Part shown: piece by piece, positions 46,509-58,842 of the stretch | Layout: every line of letters starts with the position of its first letter | How positions within the stretch are numbered: the stretch's first letter is position 1 | Source of the DNA: Volvox africanus | Lineage: Eukaryota; Chlorophyta; Chlorophyceae; Chlamydomonadales; Volvocaceae | Assembly (NCBI GenBank): GCA_030268105.1 | Contig: BSDZ01000021.1 | Location: 1,550,001-1,614,000 of the forward strand | DNA: 64,000 bases | Reading direction: 5' to 3' | Program-made: the position numbers and the translations under genes | The notes under the pieces: model-generated | Databases searched by the model: none | The model's input: only the letters and a program-made list of their open reading frames with translations | What the model was told of the DNA's origin: nothing

Positions 46509-49500
46509 CTATGGTGCTGATTTACTCCGGGTCTGTGGGATCTCCGTCTTGACCCTCAGCACCACGTACGTGAGGGCCCTCAACACCACCAACATGGCGA
46601 TGAGCACGAGCAGCTCGGGGGCCGCACCGACATCCGGATCGATCTGCAGACCCAGGGCGGACTGGCAGAGGGAAGAGGAGGAGGGGGAGGGGGAGGGGGA
46701 GGGGGAGGGGGAGGGGGAGGGGGTCAGACCGGTTGGGCGACTTCGAGTGCGGTGCAGGTGATGAGCTCAAAGCTGTTGGACGACTGAAGGGGGGCCGTGG
46801 GTGTGACCGTTGAGGATTTACGAATTAACGACCTGGTTGACCAACGGAATCCGGTACGGGTGCGGAGGTCGGGAGTGGAGGCCACGATTAACCACATGGA
46901 CCTCCCCCAACCAGGAGCTGGTTGCCGCACACGGGGAACGCGATATTCTCATCCCGATGGCCATAACAAATCAAGTGCTCTTCTCCCCACTCAACTACCA
47001 GTTCCAGGTTCTACCCTGACCGAGAGCGGGCCAAAGACCCTTAAGTTAAGGGCAGGGTGCCCCCATGTCGATGGACGGTGACGACCCCAATTAAAGTGAC
47101 CTGTGAGCTGACCAGTAGCGGAGTTGACGCCTTAGTTGATTCGGCAGATTCCGCTGGATGCTGGTGGTGGGTGCTGAACCCGGGAAAACCACTGATTTCG
47201 GAGAAGTCGGCATGAGAGACTGGATGAGGGTGCCCCGAAATACCGGGGAAGGTAGGGACTGCCAGGTTAGTGGCCACGGGTGATGTACCCCCCTATCCTA
47301 CACACATAACTACAAGCTCCTCTCCCCACCCAGCCATCTTGGACCACACAGCCAACCACAGCCCAGACCATGCATGCACAACAACACAAGGTTAGGAGGT
47401 ATAACCGGGGACGATAAGGCCCTTCCCGCAGCCTGCACATTACTCCCCTTCCCCGCCTCCCTGCCCCCACCCTCCCGACAATTACCGGAAGATCTGTAAC
47501 CGGCGTGGCCCCGTTGTAGTACACGTTTTTGCGGAACTGAATTTTAAGAAGCAGGTTGTAACCCTTTGTGGGCAGTGGGCAGTGGACAGTGGGCAGTGGG
47601 CAGTGGGCAGTGGGCAGTGGGTTCAAGGCGGGGTGGGTGGAGGGCAGAGTGGATGTGTTGCTGGATCTGGTCGGGGACACAGCAGGGGGGTCTCATGGGG
47701 CAGAGACCCATGGGTCTCCGGGCGCAGAAGACGGAAGGCCGGGACGTGGCGGGACAACAAATTCCCGGAGGATGAGACCCGACACCGTCCTGTATCGACA
47801 TAAGGCCCTCAACCGCCCCGGTTGTGTACAGCATCAACTTACCCAATAAATGAAGGACAGGTACTTAAGCCAGCTTATCCAGACGGGCACTGTCTTCACG
47901 TAGAACCCGCCTACCAACAGGAATGCCAGAATGGCCTACGGGGAAGAGAAGACAGGAAGGCAGGAGAGAACAAAATCGGGGAAGCCGTTATGTCATTGTG
48001 GAAAATACCGTCTCGTACAACTGCCCCGCATACCCCGTCCTGTATGAGCATCTTTGTAACTGCCCCATATGCCTTTCCCAGCCCCTTTGGGCTTAAGGCG
48101 CTCCAATCTAAGGGATTTGTGTTTTGGGACGAGCGGCATTCCTCGTACAGGGCTGCGGGGGCCACTTCCTGTCCGCATTAAAATCCTTATCCGAAAGCCG
48201 CTGACGTCGGCTTTGCCGCCCTCACCACGGTGGTGATGGTCTGGGCCGTCTTCGGGTCCATGAACGTGCCCCCGAACAGCAAGCCCCAGGTCTGCGCCAG
48301 CAGCACGAGGAGCAGCATGGAGAAGAGGTTGCAGATGAAGGCGCCTTTGGGGGGCGGGCGGGTGGAGGGAGGACCGGGGTGAGAACAGGAAGGTGGCAGC
48401 TGAAGGGCCCACAGCCCCCTGATGATGAACCCCTCGTCGATAGAGAGAGCGGAGGGGTGAGGGGAGAGCGGGAGGGGTGAGGGGAGAACGGGAGGGGTGA
48501 GAGGAGAGCGGGAGGGATGAGGGGGAACGGGAGGGGTGAGGGGAGAGCGGGAGGGGTGAGGGGAGAGCGGGAGGGGTGAGGGGAGAACGGGAGGGGTGAG
48601 AGGAGAGCGGGAGGGATGAGGGGGAACGGGAGGGGTGAGGGGCGAACGGGAGGGGGGGAGAGCGAGTCTGTGAACAGACGGAGGCTAGCTCGGTAAACGG
48701 TGTGGGGTGATAAACGCAGGGCCCTAGCCGCCAGCCCTCCTCCATGGGGGACCCCTCCGCGCACCTGCAGTTGGCCGCAGACCCCCCATCCAGTAGATGA
48801 TGGTGACGAACACGGTGGGGTAGAGCAGTTCGATAGGGAGATCAGAGGCAGTGCGGGCCGCGTAGTAGGCGGATAGCCGGTACATACCTGCGGCGCAGCA
48901 CAAGGGTGGAGGTGGGGTTGAAGGCGAATAGTCCAGACCGGGTAGGGCTGATGGGGAGCGCAAGAGGGGAGGAGATGGGACGAAAGAATGGAGAAATCGT
49001 TTACGCAGTGGGCTTGTGGCAGTAAACGTGGTGAATGTGTTGAGGTGGTTGTGTTGAGGCATGTGACCCGAAAACGCTTCTGGACTGCTAGCAACTCGGC
49101 AGGCGAACAGAGATACCCCGAACTGGGGTGCCTGAGGAGAACGTCGACAGCTGCACGGCCTCACTAAACTGACCCGCGGGTCGCTCCTTCTTCAGCATCC
49201 GGTACTCGTTGGGGAAAGTGAACAGCGCCGAGTACAGCGCCCTTCGGCGAGAGGGGAGGGGCAGCGGATTCAGCGCAGGAGGGGGGAAGTTAACAGAGAA
49301 AACCCTGAGTGGGGAGCTCGGCAGGAGGTGAGAAAGGTGGAGGGAGCCAGCGGGATGCAAGGAACCTGGCAGGCCGCTGCTCCTCTCTTCCGGGGATGTG
49401 GGGAAAGGGGGAAAGATGAATAAAACGAATTCTGGTACTAATACTGAAGGAAGGAGGACTAACCGTGAAGGGGAGGGGGGAAGACGAAAGGCATTCAAGG

Positions 49501-50329
49501 GGGGGCCGAAGGCAGCCTCTGGTAATGGAGTGAACCATACCTACCTCGCTCCCCTTCTGCAATGGCAGATCAGGGGTTGCTCGGAAGTTCCTCCACCCAT
49601 CACTTGCCCCCCTCATCCCTCCTCCCCGAGTAGGTCCCAGGCCATCTGCGTCCCTGAGGGCCGTCTGGACCGTTCGGATCCGTTGCAACTTCGGTAACTG
49701 CCTCACCGTTCCCCTCTAAGGCATCTTCTCCCCCTTTCCTCCCCCCTTCCCCGTCCCTTACCGTCTTCATGGCTCCACACAAAACACACACACACACCAC
49801 ACACACCCACTCTCTCACCGGAACGATGGGAAGAGGAGCTCGAAGAACAGCAGACCCGTCACGTCGGCCCCCACGGCAATCTGAGACCCACGGCCCCGCT
49901 GGAACCAGAGCAGTCCCGTAAGAACGGCCAGGATCACCATTTGAATAAGATTCTGACTGCTTAGGGATTCGAACCTGAGTCAATAATGATGATCAACCAA
50001 TGATAATGGGATTATTTGGTTCTATTATTAAAAGCAATGCGAGTAATTACAACAAATTTAATTAATCATAATAAATGTTTTTGGCCTAATAATCCATCGG
50101 GCCGAATTGGCGGTGGGCGGAAGTGGAGCAGTGGGAGCCCCCTGCAGGAGCGGGCAGGTTGGCGTCCAGAAGGACAGACGCCCAACCGGGCAAACCCTGG
50201 CCGCGATTTTCGCGCCTCATCAAAACACAAGATAGTGAGGACGCACCTGCGGACCTTAACAGACCGCGTCAACAAAATCCGGACCTGCTCCCAGTACGAC
50301 GCGGCGTCTCGAGAGTCAATGCCGCCGCC

Positions 50330-50364
<35 letters not shown>

Positions 50365-51539
50365 CGCGTGCGGCGCCGTATCCGTCCGTTGGCCGCGCCT
50401 CAGGTGACTTTGCAATGGTGTCAAAAGTACTATCTACGCGGCCCCTGCCACCTACAAGGCCGTTGACTGCCGTACCGGCGGCCGCCGCTGATGCTGCAGC
50501 TCCTGTATCCTCCGGACCTCCGGGGGCCAAATCTGGAATGCGGTTTGTCCACACCACACAAAATGACCCTTGATATTAACCGGTGGCAAGAACGTGCCGA
50601 GCATTTTCACAATACAATTACAATACTCAACCAAAAAAATACTCATATATGTGGATACGTGAAGAACATACATATTGTGTACTTGCAAAATGGCAAAGAA
50701 TCGCGTTGTACGGCACCTCGTTCCTCACGCTGGACAAAACCCAAACCACATTTCACGTCGGGGGACTTCCATTCATTCACCTGTCCGATATCCCGTGTGC
50801 GTACACGCGCTGTGTTTGGCCTGTACGACACTCACCCTTCGTGACCGCAGCGGCCTGCTCCCGGCCGCGTCCAGGGGCCATGTTCCCCCGGCTGCTGGTC
50901 TCGAGCGCCGCAATGTGCAGCTCCAGCCCATCCAGCTGGGCGCTGGCGGTGAAGCCATCGGGGTGGTCCGCGTACCTGAGGAAGGGGGGAGGGGGCGGGG
51001 TGAGGGAGGCGATAGACGATACCGGCTACTGCCAGGGGTTGGGACAGGGGGACGGGGCGGGGGCTATGGTGGGGCGTCGAGGAGTGGTGGCAGCTATATC
51101 CCTGGACAGCGTCTGAAGACCCGAACAGCCCGAGTCGCACCAGATCCCGAAAGTGCTGTACAGAGAAACCAACGCAGCTCGTCCCGTAAGGCCCTCCTGG
51201 ACACGAGCGGGTGCAACGGGGCGCCGGTGCGTCCCGACGTCGGCAACTGCAGTCGCCGCCGCCTGGTCCGCTGTCGCCTGGTCCGCCACCACCTGACCAG
51301 TGGCGCAGTCCAGGATGAAGTCCGCCAACGACACACCGTACGGCAGTGCAAATCCGAAGTGCCCGAACCAGTCAGCCGCCTGCAGGTATTCAACGAGATG
51401 TGGTCCGGCGGGTCGCGTATGGCAGCGGGCCGCGTACGGCAGCGCGTCACTGAGCGCTGCGAGGTCTCTTCCACGTTAGCGGCCAGTCCGAGGAATGTTG
51501 GTTTCCCAATAGGCATCAATTACCCTGTGTCTGTGTGCA

Positions 51540-51606
<67 letters not shown>

Positions 51607-54600
51607 GCACACACTTGATGGGTGAGGAACCTGGCCTCCCCGCCATTGTCGTACCAAGTTGGCGTCCCCCGAGTACATGACGTGTCCCTCCGCCAGCAGC
51701 ATCACCACGTCCAGTTGTCGGTAGAGCCTGGAGGACGGCTGATGTATTGTGGTGATGATGGCGCGACCACCGGCCGCCAGCTGCAGGGAATGGGTGGGGA
51801 AGGGGACGAGGGGGGGGGTAATGCGAATCAGGGGGGGAGGGGGAGGGGGAGGGGAAGTCGAAACTCGGATGACTGCAACGACATGGGAGAGGGAGACGAC
51901 ATGACGAGACCTGGGGAGAGTCCGGAAGACGCGAAGAGTATCTACATCCAACGAACCAACTATCATGCAAACGAGATTTCATGTAACCGATATTGCATAT
52001 AAAGTGTAATTGTACTGTCGTACCTGCCGCAGTAGCTGCACAAGGTGTAGGGCAGTGGTTGAGTCCAGGCCGCTGGTTGGCTCGTCCAACATTAGTACGG
52101 CGGGGTTGATGAGAAGCTCATGACCCACGCTGACCCGCTTGCGTTCGCCGCCTGAGGGAAAATTCGAGGGTTCGCGCAACAGCCCACGGGGAGATGTAGA
52201 AAGAGTGTGTATGTACGATGGTACTGCCCGTACACAAACAATTACCCGAAATTCCTCGACGGAAAAAGCCGCCAATGATGGTATCTCTGTTCCAGGAGAG
52301 GCCCAAACCCGCCATCACCCCCTCCACTCGCTGCCGCTTCTCGTCCAGGGATAAGGCCCGGGGCAGCCTCAGCAGTCCCGCGTACAGCAGCGTCTCGTAC
52401 ACCGTCAAGGTTTCGTACAGCACGTCGTCCTGCGGTGCCAGGGGGGAAAAACAAAATTTTGAATGCAACGAACCCGAAATCCAAATCCACGAAACTACCG
52501 GTATTGTACGTCATGGAGGCAGGAAGACAGACTCTCGCCAGCCTTCAAGGCAGTAGCCTCTTTAAGCTACATCGCGGCCAACCGCAATTAGGGTTCGGGA
52601 GCACCAAATTCAAAGCCTAAACAGCACGCCGTGTGCAATCATACTGTACGACACGTAAACAGAACGTATCGATGTCGTACCTGCAGTACGAAGCCAATCT
52701 TCCTTCGCATGGCCTTGCTGAGCGGGTTGCCTTCCACGGTTACGGCTCCCGTCACGCGAACCGCGGAAGGTGCTCGTCCCCCAAGTACGGACAACAGACT
52801 GGTCTTCCCGCTGCCGCTGGGTCCCATTAGGGCGAGCAGCTGACCTGAGACATGCGGAGTAGAGGGGGATGGGGAGGGGAGGGGGAGGGGGAGTAGAGGG
52901 GGATGGGGAGGAGAGGGGGATGGGGAGGAGAGGGGGATGGGGAGGAGAGGGGGATGGGGAGGAGAGGGGGATGGGGAGTAGAGGGGGATGGGGAGGAGAG
53001 GGGGATGGGGAGTAGAGGGGGATGGGGAGTAGAGGGGGATGGGGAGTAGAGGGGGATGGGGAGTAGAGGGGGATGGGGAGGGGAGGGGGATGGGGAGTAG
53101 AGGGGGATGGGGAGTAGAGGGGGATGGGGAGTAGAGGGGGATGGGGAGTAGAGGGGGATGGGGAGTAGAGGGGGATGGGGAGGGGAGGGGGAGGGGGAGG
53201 GGAGGGGGAGGGGGAGTAGAGGGGGATGGGGAGGGGAGGGGGAGGGGGAGTAGAGGGGGATGGGGAGGAGAGGGGGATGGGGAGGAGAGGGGGATGGGGA
53301 GGAGAGGGGGATGGGGAGGAGAGGGGGATGGGGAGGAGAGGGGGATGGGGAGTAGAGGGGGATGGGGAGTAGAGGGGGATGGGGAGTAGAGGGGGATGGG
53401 GAGTAGAGGGGGATGGGGAGGGGAGGGGGATGGGGAGGGGATGGGGAGGGGGAGTAGAGGGGGATGGGGAGGAGAGGGGGATGGGGAGGAGAGGGGGATG
53501 GGGAGGAGAGGGGGATGGGGAGGAGAGGGGGATGGGGAGGAGAGGGGGATGGGGAGTAGAGGGGGATGGGGAGTAGAGGGGGATGGGGAGTAGAGGGGGA
53601 TGGGGAGTAGAGGGGGATGGGGAGGGGAGGGGGATGGGGAGGAGAGGGGGATGGGGAGGAGAGGGGGATGGGGAGGAGAGGGGGATGGGGAGGAGAGGGG
53701 GATGGGGAGGAGAGGGGGATGGGGAGGAGAGGGGGATGGGGAGTAGAGGGGGATGGGGAGTAGAGGGGGATGGGGAGGAGAGGGGGATGGGGAGGGGAGG
53801 GGGAGGGGGAGTAGAGGGGGATGGGGAGGAGAGGGGGATGGGGAGGAGAGGGGGATGGGGAGGAGAGGGGGATGGGGAGTAGAGGGGGATGGGGAGTAGA
53901 GGCGGATGGGGAGTAGAGGGGGATGGGGAGGAGAGGGGGATGGGGAGGGGAGGGGGATGGGGAGGGGAGGGGGATGGGGAGGGGAGGGGGATGGGGAGGA
54001 GAGGGGGATGGGGAGGAGAGGGGGATGGGGAGGAGAGGGGGATGGGGAGTAGAGGCGGATGGGGAGTAGAGGGGGATGGGGAGGAGAGGGGGATGGGGAG
54101 GAGAGGGGGATGGGGAGTAGAGGGGGATGGGGAGTAGAGGGGGATGGGGAGTAGAGGGGGATGGGGAGTAGAGGGGGATGGGGAGGGGAGGGGGAGGGGG
54201 AGGGGAGGGGGAGGGGGAGTAGAGGGGGAGGGGGAGGGGAGGGGGAGGGGGAGGAGAGGGGGATGGGGAGTAGAGGGGGATGGGGAGTAGAGGGGGATGG
54301 GGAGGAGGGGGGATGGGGAATAAAAGGCTAAGTCAAAAAATTCGAATCCTGGTGCTGATACTGGAGAAACGAGGAAGCCGTGAAGGCTGACCGGATGATG
54401 GCTGACGTCGTCCAAAGCAGGAAAAGTGGAAACTAGCTGTGACGTAAACCAGGTAGTCGCCAACAAGGCCGTGAATCAAAACAGTAAAAAGAAGAGAAAC
54501 CGTAGTTATGCGTACCATCGGCCTTATTGCTGGGGGCGAAGTGAAAGACGTGTGGAGTTCAAGGCGAAGCTGACCCGACCGCCGGCGCAGGCGCTGTCAT

Positions 54601-57059
54601 GCGAGCGCTCCTCCCGACCCGCCTGAAAAAAGAACCCGGATGCGCCCGAACCCCACCAACCCATCCACCCAACCCGGCCAGCTCGAAGAGCGCGCACGTG
54701 TACCAACTGAACCAAGCGCGGTTCCGCACGACCCCACTCACCTGGGGCAACGGCGGCGGTAGCAGTCGTAATAGCAAGGACGTGCGCGTGCGAGGGAAAG
54801 GAGGAGGGTAAGCGCAAGGACAGGGGAGGACAGAGAAAGGCGAGTGGGCACAAGTCCAAGGCAGTACGAGCAACGCGACGGACGCATGCAGCCGATGAAG
54901 GAAATGCCGCTGAGTTCGTACGGAGGCAGGTGAAGGTCGAGTAAAGGAAAGAATGTAATATGAAACGAAGATGGAAGGACGTATATATTAGAGTGGGAGC
55001 GTACAGCGTGGGCGTACGGAAGGCAAGGAAGCCAGAGGAAATGTGAGACGGGAAGCAAGGGTTGTTGGGCACCCTGGAGGGCAGAGATGAAGCAGATGGG
55101 ACACAGTGGCTCGTGGTCATGCAGGAAAAGAGGCGCAGGCTGGGGCCACGAATGGCTCCCGAATAAGGACTGGGGGACATCAGGTGAGCAGATAGGGAGT
55201 GGCGAATAGCAGCCAGGACGCCGAGGCCTTGTCGGCGTTGTACCGAAAAGAGCTGGGGACAGAAGAAGAGCCGCTGAGCGCACTGGAGCTCTAGCTGACG
55301 GCGAGGGTAGCCCTGGCCCATAAGAGTGGCAAATAATCGTGCTACTGAAGAGATGAAATCGTGGAGGATGGGGGTGGAGCGAGGGGGTGGGACGGAGGGG
55401 GAGAAGGAGGAAGACGAATACATGAGACATGATACCGCTGTAGACGGAGAGGGGGAAGGGGAGGGGCGGTTCTCCACCCCTTTCCCAACACCGTAGGCTT
55501 TTCACCATTCGCAATGCAACCAGGAGAGAAACGAGAAAGACAACTGACAACGAAGCAACAACCACCAACGCAACCGCACCAGGCAGCACTCGGCCGGACA
55601 CGTCGTATAGAATCTGGCGTCGCTGCGGTGAAGCAAACGGCCCTTGACGCCGATTCGCCGTCGCCGCTGCCGTTCCGCCGCCCGACGCCCGTCCTGGTCC
55701 GCCGTCGCCGTCGCCGTCGCTTGAGCACAGCCACTTCCTCAGATCTGCCGTACGCTGCGCCAGGGAGGGTGGGTGCAGCTGCGCGGACACGTACGAACAA
55801 ATGCGATCGAAACGGAGCACCACCTGCTGATCCGGATCCAGCGGGGCCAGCAAATCGCCGTACCGGGGCAGCGTCAGAGTTGTCACATCGCCGCCGCCGC
55901 CGCCGCCGCCATCGCCTTCACTGGGTTCGCCGGTGGCCATCCGAATCAAGCGCTGCACCCAGCCGCCACCGTCAGTAGTACGACTGACCGGCGGCTCCAG
56001 AACCCCCCCGCTGACGTCAACAGCTTCAAAGTCCGCGCCCTCTCTGTCCCGATCCCGGTCCCCGAGTCCGGCGGCGCGGTCGTCAAAGTCGCGGGCGCGC
56101 ACTCCGCTGCGGCGGCGCATGGCTTCCTGAGCGGGTCCCGGCAAGGCTGCAGGGGAAGAGAGTGCGCCAGGGAGGGCCAGGCAGGGCGGGAGTGCGCGGG
56201 AATGGTGGGAATACACGAGATCCCCGCGTGGCGGCGGCCAAAAGGGACATTTGGTTTCCAGGAATACCCGGCGTTGGCGACAGCGAGGTCATGTGATGCC
56301 GTAATCAACCCAGCCGGAGACATACACAATTTCCCGAGCACAAAAAACCCCAGGCGTGCCTGGATCAACGGCGTCGTAGGACAGCATCGGAACCTCCGTC
56401 GTTACGATGCCCTGCGCCTCGCCGCTGTGCATCCGTACGGCGTCCTCCAGGTGCCGCCGCCGCTGCTGCTCCTCTTCCCATACGTTATGCCACGGTTGCG
56501 AAGGCGCCGCTGCTGCAGCCGCGGCGTATACCCCCGACGACGCCTCGACGGCCTCCGACAGCAACGGTGACGCTGACCCGAATGCGCCGCCAGCGGCCGC
56601 CGGCGCCGCGGCATGATCATACACCAGCCGCGCTGTGCGCGCCGTCTCGGCGGTGGAGCGGCTGGCCTCGTCGCGGTGGTGTCGCAGCACTTGGGAAACC
56701 GGGGGGCTACCAGGCTGAAATAGTACGGCAGGTAGCGGTGGCAGCGGTGGCGGCGGTTGACGTTGTCCCGGCGGTGGCGGCGGCATGGAAGGATATGTTT
56801 GATGCTGTTGTTGGAACGGGCTGGGATATGCGCCGCCGCGGCCATTTGGCGGCTGCGACTGCGCCTGTGGCGTGGCCTTCCCTGACCCCTCCCCGCTGGC
56901 GGGCTGCATCTCAGGTCGGCGTTTCAGAGCTTCCTCTTTGTGCCAACGAAATGCCGTATGATGCCCCCAACTTCCGAACGAGATGACGGCGACGATAAAC
57001 AGTGCCGGCGGTGCCGGTGGTGGCGGACTTGTATTCAGCTGGCGCCACCAGGAAAAGAT
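46509..57059 (-). CDS. ABCG-type (white-brown complex) half transporter with N-terminal extension, 17 exons found, 5' end incomplete
   Basis: Exons: 57059-56328, 56126-55580, 52844-52681, 52429-52246, 52151-52024, 51780-51655, 51379-51141, 50975-50836, 50532-50247, 49974-49819, 49241-49174, 48887-48765, 48344-48226, 47935-47843, 47563-47486, 46783-46730, 46661-46509; 3390 nt, 1129 aa from the first exon. A hydrophobic helix ([13 protein letters not shown]) and a Pro/Gln/Ala-rich region precede the nucleotide-binding domain: Walker A GPSGSGKT (434-441), signature SGGERKR (542-548), Walker [13 protein letters not shown] (562-573) and H-loop His598. The membrane domain follows, with [37 protein letters not shown] and FLLVGGFYV. 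The order NBD then TMD is diagnostic of ABCG. The N-terminal helix resembles the long plant ABCG24/28 group, which suggests lipid or wax-like cargo, but this is inference. The exon 1 donor is chosen on phase. A probable upstream exon is listed separately. Introns are rich in minisatellites. Confidence 0.9.
46672..46722. repeat. GGGGGA microsatellite filling a 68-nt intron
   Basis: About eight GGGGGA units occupy most of the intron between the last two transporter exons (46662-46729). On the transcript strand this is a C/T-rich tract next to the acceptor, which may serve as the polypyrimidine tract. Confidence 0.85.
47000..47300 (-). repeat. Dispersed about 300-bp repeat, copy 2
   Basis: Reverse-complement copy of 38466-38765, located in the intron between transporter exons 47563-47486 and 46783-46730. 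It preserves the same short open frame ([12 protein letters not shown] at its start). Its outer junction reads TATGTGTGTAGGATAGG, matching copy 1, but no long TGTATG array is attached. Confidence 0.88.
47570..47622. repeat. GGCAGTG 7-bp microsatellite
   Basis: About seven GGGCAGT units (one GGACAGT variant) begin just upstream of transporter exon 47563-47486, in the intron on its 5' side. On the transcript strand this is CACTGCC repeats near the acceptor. Confidence 0.85.
48440..48655. repeat. 19-20-bp G-rich minisatellite
   Basis: About eleven units of the form GGGAGGGGTGAGGGGAGAGC, with AC/GC and short variants, lie in the transporter intron between exons 48887-48765 and 48344-48226. Open frames over it are shadows. 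Confidence 0.88.
50331..50369 (-). repeat. Coding Asn-Gly repeat in the transporter
   Basis: A GTTGCC hexamer array inside transporter exon 50532-50247 encodes about five Asn-Gly pairs followed by glycines, just before the [13 protein letters not shown] helix that opens the membrane domain. It makes a flexible linker, and length variation would stay in frame. Confidence 0.85.
51537..51608. repeat. TGTATG microsatellite
   Basis: About eleven GTGTAT units lie in the transporter intron between exons 51780-51655 and 51379-51141. It is the same motif as the arrays around repeat copy 1. Confidence 0.9.
52857..54318. repeat. 17-bp G-rich minisatellite, about 86 copies
   Basis: The unit GGGGGATGGGGAGTAGA alternates with GGGGGATGGGGAGGAGA/GGGGA variants over 1.46 kb of the 2.7-kb intron between transporter exons 56126-55580 and 52844-52681, about 13 bp upstream of the acceptor of the Walker A exon. 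The plus strand has runs of four to five G in every unit; the transcript is C/T-rich. The 618-codon antisense open frame ([13 protein letters not shown] type) is an artefact of the array. Confidence 0.95.
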
Positions 57060-57071
57060 CTGATTCCACGG

Positions 57072-57105
57072 TGCTGGTGCTGGTGCTGGTGCTGGTGCTG
57101 GTGGG
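57072..57105. repeat. GGTGCT hexanucleotide microsatellite
   Basis: About five GGTGCT units end 13 bp upstream (minus strand) of the first recognised transporter exon, inside the preceding intron. Confidence 0.85.
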
Positions 57106-58435
57106 GGGACAAATCAGGTAGGCGCGGGCTAAGTGAACAACCTGTGGGTTTTGGGTTGCCTGGCTGCCCGACCACCGGCTGACTGCTCTCGGGCTCTGAA
57201 AAGTGCTGACAAAGCTCCCTCGTGGATATCGGTGTGTGAGGGATACGACCCGTCAGAAGCAGTAGAAGGCCGATCAAAACGCGGTCAGCAAAGGGAAGAG
57301 GAAAAAATTAACGAGAGGAAAAACAATCGTTGATTGGCTTGGGCCGCAACTCGTCTCGCGATGATGAAGGGCCGGGCGATCATAATGGGAAACAGACGAA
57401 TGAAAAATCCCCACAAGTCGTAAAATATCCAGTAATCCCCCCACACCCTTTCATGAGTTATGTTGCGGGTTCCCGATTAATCGAACGGATCTGGGGAGTG
57501 CGCGAGCCACGTGCAAGTGAGTGGGGCCCCTGGGCCGCTCGCTACGGCATAGCCAAATAACGGCCCCGAGAGCGCGCACAAGAGCGCTCAGCCCCGAGTA
57601 AAGTATGAATTACTTTGACCGACAGAAAGACAGACAGACAGCCAGGAAAACAAAGATCAGCGGCAATAATAAAGAAACGTGGACCTGCCTGCTTATTCCT
57701 TCGGACCAAAGCAAAGGCAACAGCTTTCGAGCACAGAGAGGCGAGGGGCGTGTATTCGTTCTGTCACTGGAGCGTCCCAATCTTTTTTGTGTAAATAAAA
57801 GCAGTTTAACGACACTCGCAACTTCGTTTTGGAGTTGGTAGTCTTAATATTAATTCCCTGGGTCAGAAGTCCTCAAATGGGACGTACGGCGCCTTTGACA
57901 CATTCATTGGGACGGCTGTCTTTGGCGCCGGCGGCCGGCGGCTGCAACGTTGACTTGTCCCTCCTTTTCTTTCTTTGCGCCGCAGATGAAAGGTAAGGAA
58001 AGGCAGGCAACCTCAGTCAACAGACATGTTCGACTCCCTTGCATGGAGGCGTTAAATTACTGTTGCCCTTGCTATTGGCTTATGCGGCTGATGGGAGACA
58101 TGTAACGGGCAATGTATGCCCCAAATGTCCAAAGCAATTTCTTGCGTTCAAAATTTATAGTTATTTCCAGGATGGTTATGTAATACAGAAGCTTCTGTCT
58201 GAATTTGAGCTGCCCAGCCAATCGAGGGCGATATGGCAGGGAAATGGTCTTGCTCGGTCTTCACCGAAAAGCAAGGAATGCAGCCTGCCCCCGTCTGCTG
58301 TCAACTTCTGCCCATCATTCCGTGTTATCATATTAGCCGGCGCGATAGCACAGCCTGTCAGGGCTTTATTTCCTAACGACCATTCCTATCAGTTGCAATA
58401 TGATGATAAGGGAAGAAGCGGCATCAAGACCCTAC

Positions 58436-58498
58436 CTTTGCCCCAGGAGTCGCTGCCAGCTGCCGTACTGCCCCATTGTATGTCCCTGCGGCCTTCAC
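58436..58498 (-). CDS. Probable upstream exon of the ABCG transporter
   Basis: A 63-nt segment bounded by a TTGCAG acceptor and a GTAGGG donor. It begins VKAAGTYNGAVRQLAATPGA and ends with one more lysine. It is phase 0 at both ends, as is the start of the first recognised transporter exon (57059), so splicing would give an open junction directly in front of the IFSWWRQL stretch. The link rests only on phase, strand and position. Confidence 0.45.
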
Positions 58499-58734
58499 CT
58501 GCAAGGGCGGAGGCGGCAGGGCAGTACAGCCCTTGCGCTGATGGGTTCGCGCTGAAGTCGGAAAAGCGTCTCTCCTCTTTTCATGTATTGCACGCGCATC
58601 AGGCGCGCGAGTGCTTTCGTCGTCGTAGGCCACTCTGGCCGCGTTGCATTCTGGGCAGTGTACAGTGGGTGGTGCCTGTCAGATCGCCGTGTTGATGCGG
58701 GAAACGGATCCGTACAGAACTCCGGATGCGGACG

Positions 58735-58783
58735 GACAGACGGACGGACAGACAGACACAGACAGACACAGACAGACACAGAC

Positions 58784-58842
<59 letters not shown>

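Noticed and set aside
48222..49094. 290-codon minus-strand open frame with [17 protein letters not shown] repeats
   Set aside because: It runs through a transporter intron minisatellite and exon sequence in the wrong frame.
49955..49978. tRNA-like GGTTCGAATCC motif on the minus strand
   Set aside because: It resembles a T-arm, but the flanking bases do not pair and no cloverleaf can be drawn. It is the start of a transporter exon (FESLSSQN).
52610..54466. 618-codon minus-strand open frame of [13 protein letters not shown] repeats
   Set aside because: It lies wholly on the 17-bp minisatellite inside a transporter intron; the array contains no stop in this frame, so the frame is a composition artefact.
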